64,000 nt of DNA from CBDANW01 sp965197825 (GCA_965197825.1 CBDANW010000003.1:1054001-1118000), one strand, 5' to 3'. Positions 46,520 to 55,907 are shown, counted from the first letter of the stretch. Notes: generated by a model from the sequence alone, not told the origin. A program made the numbers and translations.

Positions 46520-49024
46520 ATGCCAGACAAATCTGACGAACTCGTCGAGGCCGACAGGCCCGAAAACGTCGACAATAAGGACGAGCAGGAACAACCACAA
46601 GACCAAGATCTAGATCTCGTCCAGATCCCCGACTCCCTCCCGGTACTTCCGTTGCGAGACATCGTGATCTTCCCTTTCATGATCGTCCCGCTCTACGTGA
46701 GCCGCGACAAGTCCATCAAAGCCGTAGACTCGGCGCTGGCCGAAAACCGCATGATCCTGTTACTGGCCCAAAAGAATCAGGACAAGGAAGAGCCGGACCC
46801 GGAGGATCTCTACCGCATGGGCACCGTTGCGGTCATCATGAGGATGCTCAAACTCCCCGATGGACGCATCAGGGTGCTGGTACAAGGAATGCACCGTGCC
46901 ACCGCCGACGAGTTCTCTAATACCGCTCCTTTTTTCGAGGCGAAGCTGTCGGAGATCAAGGAACCGGAGTGGGAGGCCGACTCCCTCGAGCTCGAAGCGC
47001 TCATGAGAAACGTCAAAGGTGCGCTCGAGAAGTCGGCGAATCTCGGAAAGGCCATCTCGCCCGAAGTCATGGTCATCGCAGCCAACCTGGAAGACCCGGG
47101 CCGTCTGGCCGACCTGGCGGTATCGAATCTCGATCTCAAGGTCGACGCGGCACAAGAGATCCTCGACACCATCGATCCGGTGGAGCGGCTGAGAAAGGTC
47201 TACGAGCTGATTACCAAAGAGCTCGAAGTCCTAACGATGCAGCAACAGATCAGCTCGCAAGCCAAGGGCGAAATGGACCGCACCCACCGCGAGTTCTTCC
47301 TGCGCCAGCAGCTGAAGGCCATCCAGACCGAGCTCGGTGAAGGAACCGAGCTGTCGGAAGAAGTCCGGCAACTGCGAGACAAGGCGCGCCGGGCGAGGAT
47401 GCCGAAGGACGTTTACGCGGAGGTCAACCGTCAGATCGGTAAGCTCGAACGAATGCACCCCGATTCTGCCGAGACCGCGACGCTGCGCAACTACCTTGAG
47501 GTCATGGTCACGCTTCCCTGGAGCCACGAGACCAAGGACAACTTGGATATCAAGAAGGTGAAGCACATTCTGGACGAGGACCACTACGGGCTGGAAAAGA
47601 TCAAGGAGCGCACCCTAGAGTACCTGGCGGTTCGCAAGCTGAAGAAAAAGATGAAGGGACCGATTCTGTGCTTCGTCGGTCCACCCGGCGTAGGCAAGAC
47701 CTCGCTTGGTCGATCCATCGCCCGCGCCCTCAGCAGGAACTTCCATCGCATTTCTCTGGGAGGAGTTCGCGACGAGGCGGAGATCCGCGGGCATCGCCGT
47801 ACCTACGTCGGCTCGATGCCGGGTCGAATCGTGCAGGGCATACAGCAGGCCGGCTCCAATAACCCTGTCTTCATGTTGGACGAAGTGGACAAGGTTGGCG
47901 CCGATTACCGCGGCGATCCGAGCTCCGCATTGCTCGAGGTGCTCGACCCCGAGCAAAACAACACCTTTCGCGACAACTACCTCGGAGTGACGTTCGATCT
48001 TTCGAACGTCATGTTCATTACCACTGCCAATCAGCTGGACCCCATCCAGCCGGCCTTTCTCGACCGCATGGAAGTCATCGAGCTCACGGGTTACACGGAG
48101 GAAGAGAAACTCCAGATCGTCAAACGCCATCTCATCCCAAAACAGCTCGAGGAGAACGGGCTCACTCCCAAGGAGTTGGTATTCGCCGATCCGGCCATTC
48201 GCCAAATCATCATGCAGTACACTCGAGAAGCCGGTCTACGGAACTTGGAACGGGAGATCGCGCGGGCTTGCCGCAGAGTAGCGAAGCGAGTCGCAGAAGG
48301 GGAAAAGGAGCTCACCAAGTTAACCGCCAAGAACTTATCGACCTTTCTCGGCTCGCCCAAGATGCTTCCAGACGAAATCCTCAAGAAGGACCAGGTGGGC
48401 GTTGCGACCGGACTGGCGTGGACACCGACTGGCGGAGACGTTCTGTTCGTCGAGGCTACCGCGATGCGAGGCAAGGGAGAGCTGATCCTGACCGGAAAGC
48501 TCGGTGACGTCATGAAGGAGTCCGCTCAGGCGGCTCTGTCATACGCTCGCTCCCGCGCTCGGCAGTTCGACATCGATGAAGATGCGTTCTCGCAGTACGA
48601 TTTGCACATCCACGTTCCGGAGGGAGCCATCCCCAAGGATGGGCCGTCGGCGGGCATTACCATCGCGGTCGCCATGATTTCCGTCTTGACCAATACTCCA
48701 GTGCGACGGAATATGGCGTTGACTGGAGAGATCACTCTCCGGGGCAATCTGCTGCCCATTGGTGGCATCAAGGAAAAGGTGCTAGCCGCTCGCCGGGCCA
48801 AGTTGAACACAGTCGTGATGCCACAACTGAACCGTAAGGAGCTCGAAGAAATTCCCGACTACGTCAAGAAGAACATGCACTTCGAATTGGTCGACCGCGT
48901 GGATGACGTTCTCAAGATAGTACTGGCACATCAGAAGAACACCGAGGACCGTCCCCGCACATCCGGAGTCCCCCGCCCCAAGCTTGCCGCTTCCGCGTGC
49001 AATCGCCGGCCGGTAGCCACGTGA
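46520..49024 (+). CDS. lon: ATP-dependent protease La
   Basis: Hexameric AAA+ protease degrading misfolded and regulatory proteins. An acidic N-terminal extension (about residues 1-35) precedes the Lon substrate-binding domain (LPVLPLRDIVIFPFMIVPLY). Walker A GPPGVGKTSLG near residue 390, Walker B VFMLDEVDKVG near 455, sensor region ITTANQLDPI. The catalytic Ser is in PKDGPSAGITIA near 707 and the catalytic Lys in GGIKEKVLAARRAK near 750. 834 residues, intact. The stop overlaps the ymdB start as GTGA. Confidence 0.96.
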   Translation: MPDKSDELVEADRPENVDNKDEQEQPQDQDLDLVQIPDSLPVLPLRDIVIFPFMIVPLYVSRDKSIKAVDSALAENRMILLLAQKNQDKEEPDPEDLYRMGTVAVIMRMLKLPDGRIRVLVQGMHRATADEFSNTAPFFEAKLSEIKEPEWEADSLELEALMRNVKGALEKSANLGKAISPEVMVIAANLEDPGRLADLAVSNLDLKVDAAQEILDTIDPVERLRKVYELITKELEVLTMQQQISSQAKGEMDRTHREFFLRQQLKAIQTELGEGTELSEEVRQLRDKARRARMPKDVYAEVNRQIGKLERMHPDSAETATLRNYLEVMVTLPWSHETKDNLDIKKVKHILDEDHYGLEKIKERTLEYLAVRKLKKKMKGPILCFVGPPGVGKTSLGRSIARALSRNFHRISLGGVRDEAEIRGHRRTYVGSMPGRIVQGIQQAGSNNPVFMLDEVDKVGADYRGDPSSALLEVLDPEQNNTFRDNYLGVTFDLSNVMFITTANQLDPIQPAFLDRMEVIELTGYTEEEKLQIVKRHLIPKQLEENGLTPKELVFADPAIRQIIMQYTREAGLRNLEREIARACRRVAKRVAEGEKELTKLTAKNLSTFLGSPKMLPDEILKKDQVGVATGLAWTPTGGDVLFVEATAMRGKGELILTGKLGDVMKESAQAALSYARSRARQFDIDEDAFSQYDLHIHVPEGAIPKDGPSAGITIAVAMISVLTNTPVRRNMALTGEITLRGNLLPIGGIKEKVLAARRAKLNTVVMPQLNRKELEEIPDYVKKNMHFELVDRVDDVLKIVLAHQKNTEDRPRTSGVPRPKLAASACNRRPVAT

Positions 49025-49824
49025 GAATCCTTTTTGCCGGGGACGTCGTCGGCAAGCCGGGCAGACACATCCTGAAAGAAGGCCTAGAGAAACTACGCGG
49101 CGAGCACGAGTTCGACTTTGTCGTGGCCAACGTCGAGAACGCTGCAGCCGGTTTCGGCGTCACCCCGGATATCGCGGACCAGTTCTTTAATATGGGCATC
49201 GACGTCCTGACCTCGGGAAACCACATCTGGGACAAGAAAGAGATCATGCCGTACCTTGGTCGCGAGCCCCGGTTGCTCCGCCCCATCAACTATCCGCCGA
49301 GCTGCCCCGGAACCGGCCGCTACCTAGCCCGCACCGCGTCGGGCACTCCCGTCGCGGTCCTCAACGTTCAAGGACGCGTCTTCATGCCTGCGATCGATTG
49401 CCCTTTTCAGGCGATGGAGCGAGAAATCCCACTAGCGGCAAAGGAAGCGCGGGTCATCCTCGTGGATATGCACGGGGAAGCGACTTCGGAGAAGATGGCC
49501 ATGGGTTGGTTCCTGGACGGCAAGGTCTCGGTCGTGGTTGGAACGCATACTCACATCCCGACCGCGGACGAGCGGGTTCTTCCCGGGGGTACCGCCTATA
49601 TCACCGATCTCGGCATGTGCGGGCCCTTCGAATCGGTCATCGGCATCGAACGGGAAGCGTCGATTTCTCGGTTGGTGAAGGGCATCCCAGCCAAGTTCGA
49701 AACCGCCAAGAATGACCCTTGGCTGAACGCAGTGATGCTCGATGTGGACGAGTCCACTGGAAAGGCTCGATCCATCGAGCGTATCCGCGTCACGGAAGAA
49801 GACCTCGCCCGAAACACCAATTAG
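49021..49824 (+). CDS. ymdB: TIGR00282 family metallophosphoesterase
   Basis: Two-metal phosphoesterase of the YmdB type, known to hydrolyse 2',3'- or 3',5'-cyclic nucleotides in other bacteria. Metal-site motifs: ILFAGDVVGKPGRHIL, VVANVENAAAGFG (Asn-Glu-Asn), VLTSGNHIWDKKEI, ILVDMHGEATSEK, VVGTHTHIPTADE. GTG 49021 overlaps the lon stop and is preferred to the longer frame start at 48997. 267 residues, intact. Next to xseA, as is common across phyla. Confidence 0.9.
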   Translation: MRILFAGDVVGKPGRHILKEGLEKLRGEHEFDFVVANVENAAAGFGVTPDIADQFFNMGIDVLTSGNHIWDKKEIMPYLGREPRLLRPINYPPSCPGTGRYLARTASGTPVAVLNVQGRVFMPAIDCPFQAMEREIPLAAKEARVILVDMHGEATSEKMAMGWFLDGKVSVVVGTHTHIPTADERVLPGGTAYITDLGMCGPFESVIGIEREASISRLVKGIPAKFETAKNDPWLNAVMLDVDESTGKARSIERIRVTEEDLARNTN

Positions 49825-49918
49825 ACAAGATTCACAGGATGGACAGGATTACCCACCAGGCCACCCCGCCGCAAGGACGCCACCTCTAATACCTGTTTAT
49901 CCTTTCAATCCTGTCTAA
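49821..49918. repeat. Intergenic inverted repeat of the ACAGGAT type
   Basis: 27-base arms (TTAGACAAGATTCACAGGAT at 49821 and its near complement ending at 49918) match at 22 of 27 positions around a 44-base loop. The left arm includes the ymdB stop codon. Resembles dispersed intergenic palindromes found in many genomes. Confidence 0.75.
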
Positions 49919-49930
49919 TAGAATACCCCC

Positions 49931-51301
49931 ATGAAACAGGAGCCCAGCGAGCGCCGACGGATCTACTCGATCAGCGAGCTGACTCGGGAGATCAAGCTTC
50001 ATCTCGAAAGTGAGTTCTTCGACCTTTGGGTGGTGGGCGAGATATCCAATTTCAAACAGCCGCCGTCCGGCCATCTGTACTTCACCCTGAAGGACGCGCG
50101 AACCCAGCTTCCCGCTGTCATGTTTCGCAGCGCCCGGCGCTCCCTCAAATTCCAGCCGGCCGACGGGATGGCCGTTCTGGCGAGGGGGCGAGTGACGTTG
50201 TACGAGCCCCGGGGCTCGTATCAGCTACAGGTGGAATGGATGGAGCCGCGCGGTAAAGGAGCGCTCCAACTTGCCTTCGAACAGCTCAAGGAAAAGCTCG
50301 CCGCGGAAGGGCTCTTCGCGGCCGATCGGAAACGCCCGCTGCCGCTGCTACCGCAGCGGATCGGCATCGTGACGTCGCCCTCGGGAGCCGCCATTCGCGA
50401 CATCTGTCGCGTTCTTCACCGCCGCTTCCCGAACGTCGAGGTGCTGCTCTACCCCGCCCAGGTGCAAGGCGATGTCGCGGCCGGCGAGATCACCAAGGGC
50501 ATCCAGGTGCTCAATCGTCTGGGCGGATTCGATGTCCTCATCGTTGGCCGCGGAGGCGGCTCCTTGGAAGATCTCTGGCCATTTAACGAGGAGTCGGTTG
50601 CCCGAGCCATCGCGACGTCGACCATCCCGGTGATCAGCGCCGTGGGACACGAAGTAGACGTCACCATCGCCGACTTCGCGGCCGACGTCCGGGCCGCGAC
50701 CCCTTCCGCCGCAGCGGAAATGGTCGTAGCGCGGAAGGAAAATTTCCTGGAGCGTGTGGCGCGGCTCGGAAAGAGGCTCGACCAAAGCCTGGGTCACCGA
50801 ATGATGGGCCATCGAAATCGGGTGGAGAAACTCGCCGGCCACCAGGCATTTCTGGCGGTCCGGCACGCCTTTCAGGTGTCCTCGCAGCGCCTGGACGAGC
50901 TCTCCTTTCGCACCCGAACGCTTCTGGGGCGTACCCTCGATGGCCATCGAGGACGGGTAGAACTGATGACGCGCCAGCTCGAAACGTTCCGGCTCGACCG
51001 TCAACTCGGCCACTTGAGAGCTCGGCTCACCCATCTGGACGCACTCCTGCGCTCGGCCCAACGCAGTCGGCTAACGCTTGCGGAGCAACGGCTCGCTCGA
51101 TCCGCGGCTCGGCTCGAAGCTCTGTCCCCTTTGGCCGTCCTGGGGCGCGGCTACAGCCTGAGCTGGGACCAATCCGGGAAGCTTCTTCGTGACGCGGCGA
51201 CCGCCGCGCCCGGCGATCCGGTGCGCGTGACGCTAGAGCGCGGTGAGCTCGATTGCCGCGTCGAACAAACCCGACCAAATCGGGAGCGACTCCTACGATG
51301 A
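49931..51301 (+). CDS. xseA: Exodeoxyribonuclease VII large subunit
   Basis: Single-strand DNA nuclease subunit. N-terminal OB fold (SISELTREIKLHLESEFFDL, WVVGEISNFKQPPSGHLYFT), then the nuclease domain: IGIVTSPSGAAIRDI, DVLIVGRGGGSLEDLWPFNE, PVISAVGHEVDVTIADFAAD, VRAATPSAAAEMV. It is followed by a coiled-coil region and the C-terminal LSPLAVLGRGYSL. 456 residues, intact. Stop overlaps xseB as ATGA. Confidence 0.95.
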   Translation: MKQEPSERRRIYSISELTREIKLHLESEFFDLWVVGEISNFKQPPSGHLYFTLKDARTQLPAVMFRSARRSLKFQPADGMAVLARGRVTLYEPRGSYQLQVEWMEPRGKGALQLAFEQLKEKLAAEGLFAADRKRPLPLLPQRIGIVTSPSGAAIRDICRVLHRRFPNVEVLLYPAQVQGDVAAGEITKGIQVLNRLGGFDVLIVGRGGGSLEDLWPFNEESVARAIATSTIPVISAVGHEVDVTIADFAADVRAATPSAAAEMVVARKENFLERVARLGKRLDQSLGHRMMGHRNRVEKLAGHQAFLAVRHAFQVSSQRLDELSFRTRTLLGRTLDGHRGRVELMTRQLETFRLDRQLGHLRARLTHLDALLRSAQRSRLTLAEQRLARSAARLEALSPLAVLGRGYSLSWDQSGKLLRDAATAAPGDPVRVTLERGELDCRVEQTRPNRERLLR

Positions 51302-51564
51302 CTATCAAACCCAAGGACTTCGAGAGCGCCCTTAAGAAACTGGAAGAGATCGTGAAAGAGCTCGAGGAAGGAGAGTTGACCATCGAGAAGTCTCTGGAGC
51401 GATACGAACAAGGCGTTCGCCTAGCACGATTCTGCAATGCGAAGCTAAACGAAGCCGAGGCGCGCATCGAGATGCTCCAAAAGGACGAAAGCGGTGAACC
51501 GGTCACGGACGCGGAGGGCAAGGTTGGTCAAACTCCACTCGATTTCGACGAGTCCGAAGTTTGA
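51298..51564 (+). CDS. xseB: Exodeoxyribonuclease VII small subunit
   Basis: 88 residues starting at ATG 51298, which overlaps the xseA stop. Family pattern DFESALKKLEEIVKELEEGE, LTIEKSLERYEQGVRLARFC, NAKLNEAEARIEML. Binds XseA to form the active nuclease. The stop TGA is also the first base triplet of a 9-base tandem repeat. Confidence 0.93.
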   Translation: MTIKPKDFESALKKLEEIVKELEEGELTIEKSLERYEQGVRLARFCNAKLNEAEARIEMLQKDESGEPVTDAEGKVGQTPLDFDESEV

Positions 51565-52556
51565 GCCAACTGAGCCAACTGAGCCAACTGAGCCAACTGA
51601 GCCAACTGAGCCAACTGAGCCAACTGAGGATGACGCTCGACTTCGATCAATATCTGGCGGAACAAGCAGGCGCGGTCGAAACCTTTCTCGATCGCAACCT
51701 GCCGGCGGAGGATGCCAATCCGCCCAGTATCCACAGGGCCATCCGCTACAGCCTGTTCGCTGGCGGTAAGCGCCTGCGGCCGGTCTTTACACTGGCGGCC
51801 TGCGAAGCGGTCGGCGGTCGAAGAGAAGACGCGCTGCCCGCCGCCGCCGCCTTGGAGATGATCCACACCTACTCCCTCATCCACGACGACCTGCCTGCGA
51901 TGGACAATGATGACTTGCGCCGCGGCAAACCAACCTCTCACGTGGTATTCGGGGAAGCGATCGCCATCCTGGCAGGTGACGCGTTGCTCACGCACGCCTT
52001 TCATGTCCTTGCCACTTCTTGTATCAAGAGCGATCCCCATAACCAAGTCGATCAAGTCGACCAGGCCCATAACGCCCGGCGCCTCCGAGCCGTGGGAGTC
52101 CTCGCCGCAGCGGCCGGCATGAATGGAATGATCGGCGGTCAAGTGATCGACCTCGAGTCCGAAGGAAAGAACGTGGACGCGTCGACGCTCGATCGGATCC
52201 ACCGTAAGAAGACCGGCGCCCTCATGGAAGCGGCAGCGCGTCTGGGAGCGCTCATGGGTGGAGGCAGCGACGAAGAGATCGAGCGGATCGCCCAATTCGG
52301 TCGCGAGATAGGGCTGGCGTTCCAGATCGTCGACGATCTCCTGGACGTAGAAGGCGACCCGGCAGAGCTGGGCAAGTCGGCGGGTAAAGACCTCGAAGCC
52401 GGCAAGGCCACGTATCCCGCCATCCATGGGCCCGAGCGGGCACGACACCGAGCCAAAGAACTGGCCGAGCAGGCGATCGAATTGGTGACGCCTCTCGGGC
52501 CGAAGGCGGGGCCACTCTCTCTTCTGGCCCGACGCGTCGTCGATCGAAGCTCGTAA
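51561..52556 (+). CDS. ispA: Polyprenyl (farnesyl/geranylgeranyl) diphosphate synthase
   Basis: Trans-prenyltransferase making the isoprenoid precursor for quinones and undecaprenyl carriers. First Asp-rich motif LIHDDLPAMDNDDLRRGKP (DDxxxxD), second motif FQIVDDLLDVEGDP (DDxxD), plus FAGGKRLRPVF. Two starts are possible: TTG 51561, overlapping the xseB stop as TTGA and adding (SQL)7 from the minisatellite, or ATG 51630 directly after it. A short QVDQVDQ insert near residue 160 is unusual. 331 or 308 residues, intact. Confidence 0.9.
   Translation: MSQLSQLSQLSQLSQLSQLSQLRMTLDFDQYLAEQAGAVETFLDRNLPAEDANPPSIHRAIRYSLFAGGKRLRPVFTLAACEAVGGRREDALPAAAALEMIHTYSLIHDDLPAMDNDDLRRGKPTSHVVFGEAIAILAGDALLTHAFHVLATSCIKSDPHNQVDQVDQAHNARRLRAVGVLAAAAGMNGMIGGQVIDLESEGKNVDASTLDRIHRKKTGALMEAAARLGALMGGGSDEEIERIAQFGREIGLAFQIVDDLLDVEGDPAELGKSAGKDLEAGKATYPAIHGPERARHRAKELAEQAIELVTPLGPKAGPLSLLARRVVDRSS
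51562..51624 (+). repeat. Minisatellite, 7 copies of TGAGCCAAC
   Basis: Seven perfect 9-base units between xseB and ispA. In the xseB frame each unit starts with a TGA stop; in the ispA frame each encodes Ser-Gln-Leu and is open. Copy number can change by slippage without altering frame. Confidence 0.97.
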
Positions 52557-52595
52557 CGATTCTCGACGCGTTCTTCATTGGGCTTCATTTGGCGG

Positions 52596-53393
52596 ATGAA
52601 AAAGATGCGTTTGGATCGGCTGATCGTCGAGCGAGGATTGGCTCCAACAAGGGAAAAGGCGAGGAGATTGATTCTGGCGGGCGAAGTATTGGTGGACGAC
52701 ATGCCTGCGGAAAAGCCGGGCACCATGATCAGAAGCGATGCCGCCATGCGGCTCCGACACCCCCTATCGCCCTACGTAGGACGGGGTGGAGAGAAACTCG
52801 CGGGGGTTTTGATCGATCTGGGAATCGACGTGAAGGGGCTACAGGTCCTCGACGTGGGAGCTTCCACGGGCGGCTTTACCGATTGCCTCCTCCAGCATGG
52901 TGCGAGCCACGTCACCGCACTCGATGTCGGCAAGGGCCAACTCGATTGGAAGCTGCGCAGTGATCCGCGAGTCACGCTGATCGAGGGCGTCAATGCGCGT
53001 CAGCTCCAAGCGGACGACTTTCCCGAGCGGTTCGACCTTGTGACGATCGACGTCGCATTCATCTCACTGAGTAAGATATTGCCGGCCGCGGCACCACTAC
53101 TACGAGAAGGTGGTCGCGTCCTCGCGTTGGTGAAACCTCAGTTCGAGCTCTCCCGAGAGGAAATCGATTCGGGCGGCGTGGTGCGCGATCCCGACAAACA
53201 TTTTCGTGCCGTGACTCGCGTGATGGAGTCGGCGCAGAATTCCGGGCTGACCGTCAAAGACCTGGCGGCGTCTCGCATCACCTGGCTCAAGGGAAACCAA
53301 GAGTTCTTTCTGCTAATGAGACCCGGCGGAATGACGACGTCGGATATCGAGGGGCTTCATCAGCGGGCCAGAAAAATCTGTAAGCAGGAGTAG
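52596..53393 (+). CDS. tlyA: TlyA family rRNA (cytidine-2'-O)-methyltransferase / hemolysin A
   Basis: S4 RNA-binding domain at the N-terminus (RLDRLIVERGLAPTREKARR), then an FtsJ-like SAM domain: LQVLDVGASTGGFTDCLLQH (motif I), VTALDVGKGQLDWKL, FDLVTIDVAFISLSKILPAA, VLALVKPQFELSREEIDSGG. The known activity is 2'-O-methylation of 16S and 23S rRNA; pore-forming activity is reported for some homologues. ATG 52596 (MKKMRLDRL) is chosen over TTG 52578. 265 residues, intact; nadK follows six bases later. Confidence 0.92.
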   Translation: MKKMRLDRLIVERGLAPTREKARRLILAGEVLVDDMPAEKPGTMIRSDAAMRLRHPLSPYVGRGGEKLAGVLIDLGIDVKGLQVLDVGASTGGFTDCLLQHGASHVTALDVGKGQLDWKLRSDPRVTLIEGVNARQLQADDFPERFDLVTIDVAFISLSKILPAAAPLLREGGRVLALVKPQFELSREEIDSGGVVRDPDKHFRAVTRVMESAQNSGLTVKDLAASRITWLKGNQEFFLLMRPGGMTTSDIEGLHQRARKICKQE

Positions 53394-53399
53394 CCGGAA

Positions 53400-54350
53400 G
53401 TGGCAACGAAACGAGAGAAGATTCGAAAAGTAGCCATCGTCGCGAAGCCGCACATGGAGGAAGCCACCGCGGTGGTCCGCGCGCTCACAAGGTGGCTGAA
53501 GCGACACCATGTCGAGCCGCGAGTCGAGGTGCGGGTCGCCCAGCGTCTCGACGACAAGCTTCCGAGCTTTCCCGTGGCAAAACCACCCCACGACGTGCAG
53601 CTCTTCATCGTTCTCGGTGGTGACGGGACGCTCCTCTCGGTGGCGAGAGCCATGGGCGCGCGTCAAATCCCTATCTTGGGAGTGAACCTGGGGAGCCTGG
53701 GCTTCTTGACCGACGTGGCTTTGCCCCAGCTCTACCCGGCTTTGGAGTCGATTCTGGCGGGAGACTACGTCATTCAGTCCCGCATAATGCTCGATGCCGT
53801 CCTCCGGCGGGACGGGCAGATGCGGACCCGTCAGACGGTTCTAAACGACGTGGTCATCACCAAAGGAGCAATCGCCAGAATCATCGAGGTCGAAGTGCGC
53901 ATCAACGATGAGCCGGTCGCTATGGTTCGAGCGGACGGGATCATCGTCTCGACCCCCACCGGCTCCACCGCCTACTCGCTCGCCGCCGGCGGCCCCATCT
54001 TGTATCCCGGTCTAGGCTCCATATTGATCACTCCCATCTGCCCGCACACGCTGACGCAGCGGCCGGTGGTCATCTCCGACCGTTTGACTGTGGATCTCAC
54101 CCTACGCGGTGAGCCTGACGAGGTCTACGCGACCTTCGACGGCCAGGCGAGCGAAGTGATGGAAACCGGTGATACGGTTAGCGTGCGCAAGAGTCGGAGT
54201 GCCGTGAAGCTCGTCAACTTTCCGGGCGATGAGTACTTCCAGCTACTACGACACAAATTGCGGTGGGCAGAGCACCCACGCTCGCGAGAGAGTCGTGGTC
54301 CGATGTTGCCCCTAGTCAAGAAGACCAAGAAGACCCGAGACCGGAGCTAG
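53400..54350 (+). CDS. nadK: NAD kinase
   Basis: Phosphorylates NAD to NADP. Signature LGGDGTLLSVARAMG near residue 65, GVNLGSLGFLTDV, and the second conserved region VRADGIIVSTPTGSTAYSLA with AAGGPILYPGLGSILITPIC. GTG start with AGGAG ten bases upstream. 316 residues including a basic, probably unstructured tail (KKTKKTRDRS). Links with pncA and pncB elsewhere in the window in NAD(P) supply. Confidence 0.94.
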   Translation: MATKREKIRKVAIVAKPHMEEATAVVRALTRWLKRHHVEPRVEVRVAQRLDDKLPSFPVAKPPHDVQLFIVLGGDGTLLSVARAMGARQIPILGVNLGSLGFLTDVALPQLYPALESILAGDYVIQSRIMLDAVLRRDGQMRTRQTVLNDVVITKGAIARIIEVEVRINDEPVAMVRADGIIVSTPTGSTAYSLAAGGPILYPGLGSILITPICPHTLTQRPVVISDRLTVDLTLRGEPDEVYATFDGQASEVMETGDTVSVRKSRSAVKLVNFPGDEYFQLLRHKLRWAEHPRSRESRGPMLPLVKKTKKTRDRS

Positions 54351-54355
54351 AAATC

Positions 54356-55873
54356 GTGGAAGAAGAACGAGCCGACCAAAAGGACGACCAGTCGAGCTCT
54401 GCTCCCGCGCCAGATGAAAAAGACCAGAATCTCCGCCGGCGCATGGTGATCGTCGGCGCCGGCCAGACCGGCAGGTCCCTGGTGCGGCTCCTGTCCGCGG
54501 CCTGGGACATCGCCATCCTCGACATCGATCAGACTAAGCTGGATACTCTCAAGAAAGAGGTTCCCGATCGTCCCATTCGGGCTTTCAACAAGGACGGAAC
54601 TAGCCTCATCAATCTGCGCGAAGCCGGCATAGAAGGGGCGGAGTTCGTCGCAGCCCTGACCAACGTGGACGAGGTGAACATCGAAACGTGCCGGGTCGCA
54701 CTCTCCGTCGAACAGCCACCCACTGCGATCGGAATCCTGCGGCAGCCGAAACACATAGAGAAACTGAAAGAGGTCGGCGCCGTCGCTCTCACGCGTCCGG
54801 CAGCGATCTCCGGCTTGGTCTTCAATCAGATCGAGCGTGGACAGCAGGTCGCCATCAACGTCGGCTTGGGACGAGGCGAGATTGTGGAGATACCGGTGCT
54901 ACCGACCTCGCCGGCCGTCGACGTGCGCGTGGCTGACCTGAGAGCGGGCCGATGGTTGGTGGCGGCCATCTACCGCGGCGACAAGTTCATGGTGCCGCAC
55001 GGTAACGTCGTGATCCGAAACGGAGATCGGTTGCTACTTACCGGGGACCCCGACATCCTCCCCCACATCGGCGACTACCTGCGTGCCGGCGTGGCCCGGT
55101 TCCCACTGCAGTACGGGATCCGAATAGTGGCCATCGGGGAAGTCCGTTTACCCGAACGATACCGAAGCGAGCTCGAGTTCTTCGCCTCTCATACTCGCAC
55201 GCGGGCCCTACGATTGCTCGTGCCTCAGAGTGCCGCCAGTCCGGAGATGCATCTGGATCGAGTTCGCGTCGAGGTGGCGACCTTTTCCGCGCCCGAAGGC
55301 CCCGAAGCCCTGATACGACGGGACCTCTCCTCCCTCGATTGTGGCTGCTTGGTCGTTCCCAAGAAACCACCGAGCTGGCTGAGCCGGCTCGGGTTGGTGC
55401 GCCCGTCGTTTGCGAGGCTCATGGAGCTCCTCCCCTGCCCGATTTTCCTCGCTGCCGGCACTCACCCCTACCGGCGCATACTGCTTCCGGTAACCGATCC
55501 CGAGGCGTCACTCCTATCCGCGGAGCTCGCCATCGACCTGTCGCGCCAACTCGATCTCAAGATCACTTCGATTGTGGTCACCGCGCCGAGTTTCATCGGA
55601 GGGCACGAGGCAATCGAGGAACAGAAAAGAGCGATGAAGACCGTCATCGACATGGCGTCGCTCTATCATATGAAGATCGAGCAGGTTCACCGCGAGGGAA
55701 ACCCGGTGACCGAAATAACGCGCGAGGCGGGCGATGGAGATCTCTTGATAGCCTGCAGCTCCGCGGGCCGCCGAACGTCTGTCTTCAATCCCGACCCGAC
55801 GATGCACGTCATCAATCGTGCGTCCTGCTCCGTCCTCGCACTTTCCTTCCGGAAGCGTCCCGCAAGCAACTGA
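54356..55873 (+). CDS. TrkA-type NAD-binding protein fused to a universal-stress domain
   Basis: GTG 54356, five bases after the nadK stop. Acidic, Gln/Ser-rich N-terminus, then a TrkA-N/RCK Rossmann domain (MVIVGAGQTGRSLVRLLSAA, then AILDID and EGAEFVAALTNVDEVN), a TrkA-C domain (GRGEIVEIPVLPTSPAVDVR, NGDRLLLTGDPDIL), and a C-terminal UspA-like domain (YRRILLPVTDPEASLLSAEL, DLLIACSSAGRRTSVFNPDP). No membrane segment, so it is probably a regulator of a K+ or other ion transporter, with nucleotide sensing from both folds. 505 residues, intact. Confidence 0.85.
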   Translation: MEEERADQKDDQSSSAPAPDEKDQNLRRRMVIVGAGQTGRSLVRLLSAAWDIAILDIDQTKLDTLKKEVPDRPIRAFNKDGTSLINLREAGIEGAEFVAALTNVDEVNIETCRVALSVEQPPTAIGILRQPKHIEKLKEVGAVALTRPAAISGLVFNQIERGQQVAINVGLGRGEIVEIPVLPTSPAVDVRVADLRAGRWLVAAIYRGDKFMVPHGNVVIRNGDRLLLTGDPDILPHIGDYLRAGVARFPLQYGIRIVAIGEVRLPERYRSELEFFASHTRTRALRLLVPQSAASPEMHLDRVRVEVATFSAPEGPEALIRRDLSSLDCGCLVVPKKPPSWLSRLGLVRPSFARLMELLPCPIFLAAGTHPYRRILLPVTDPEASLLSAELAIDLSRQLDLKITSIVVTAPSFIGGHEAIEEQKRAMKTVIDMASLYHMKIEQVHREGNPVTEITREAGDGDLLIACSSAGRRTSVFNPDPTMHVINRASCSVLALSFRKRPASN

Positions 55874-55907
55874 GCGAGCCGAACCCGCCCCTTCTGGTAG
55901 CGGTCTA

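Noticed and set aside
51562..51624. CRISPR-like array
   Set aside because: Units are 9 bases with no spacers; it is a minisatellite.
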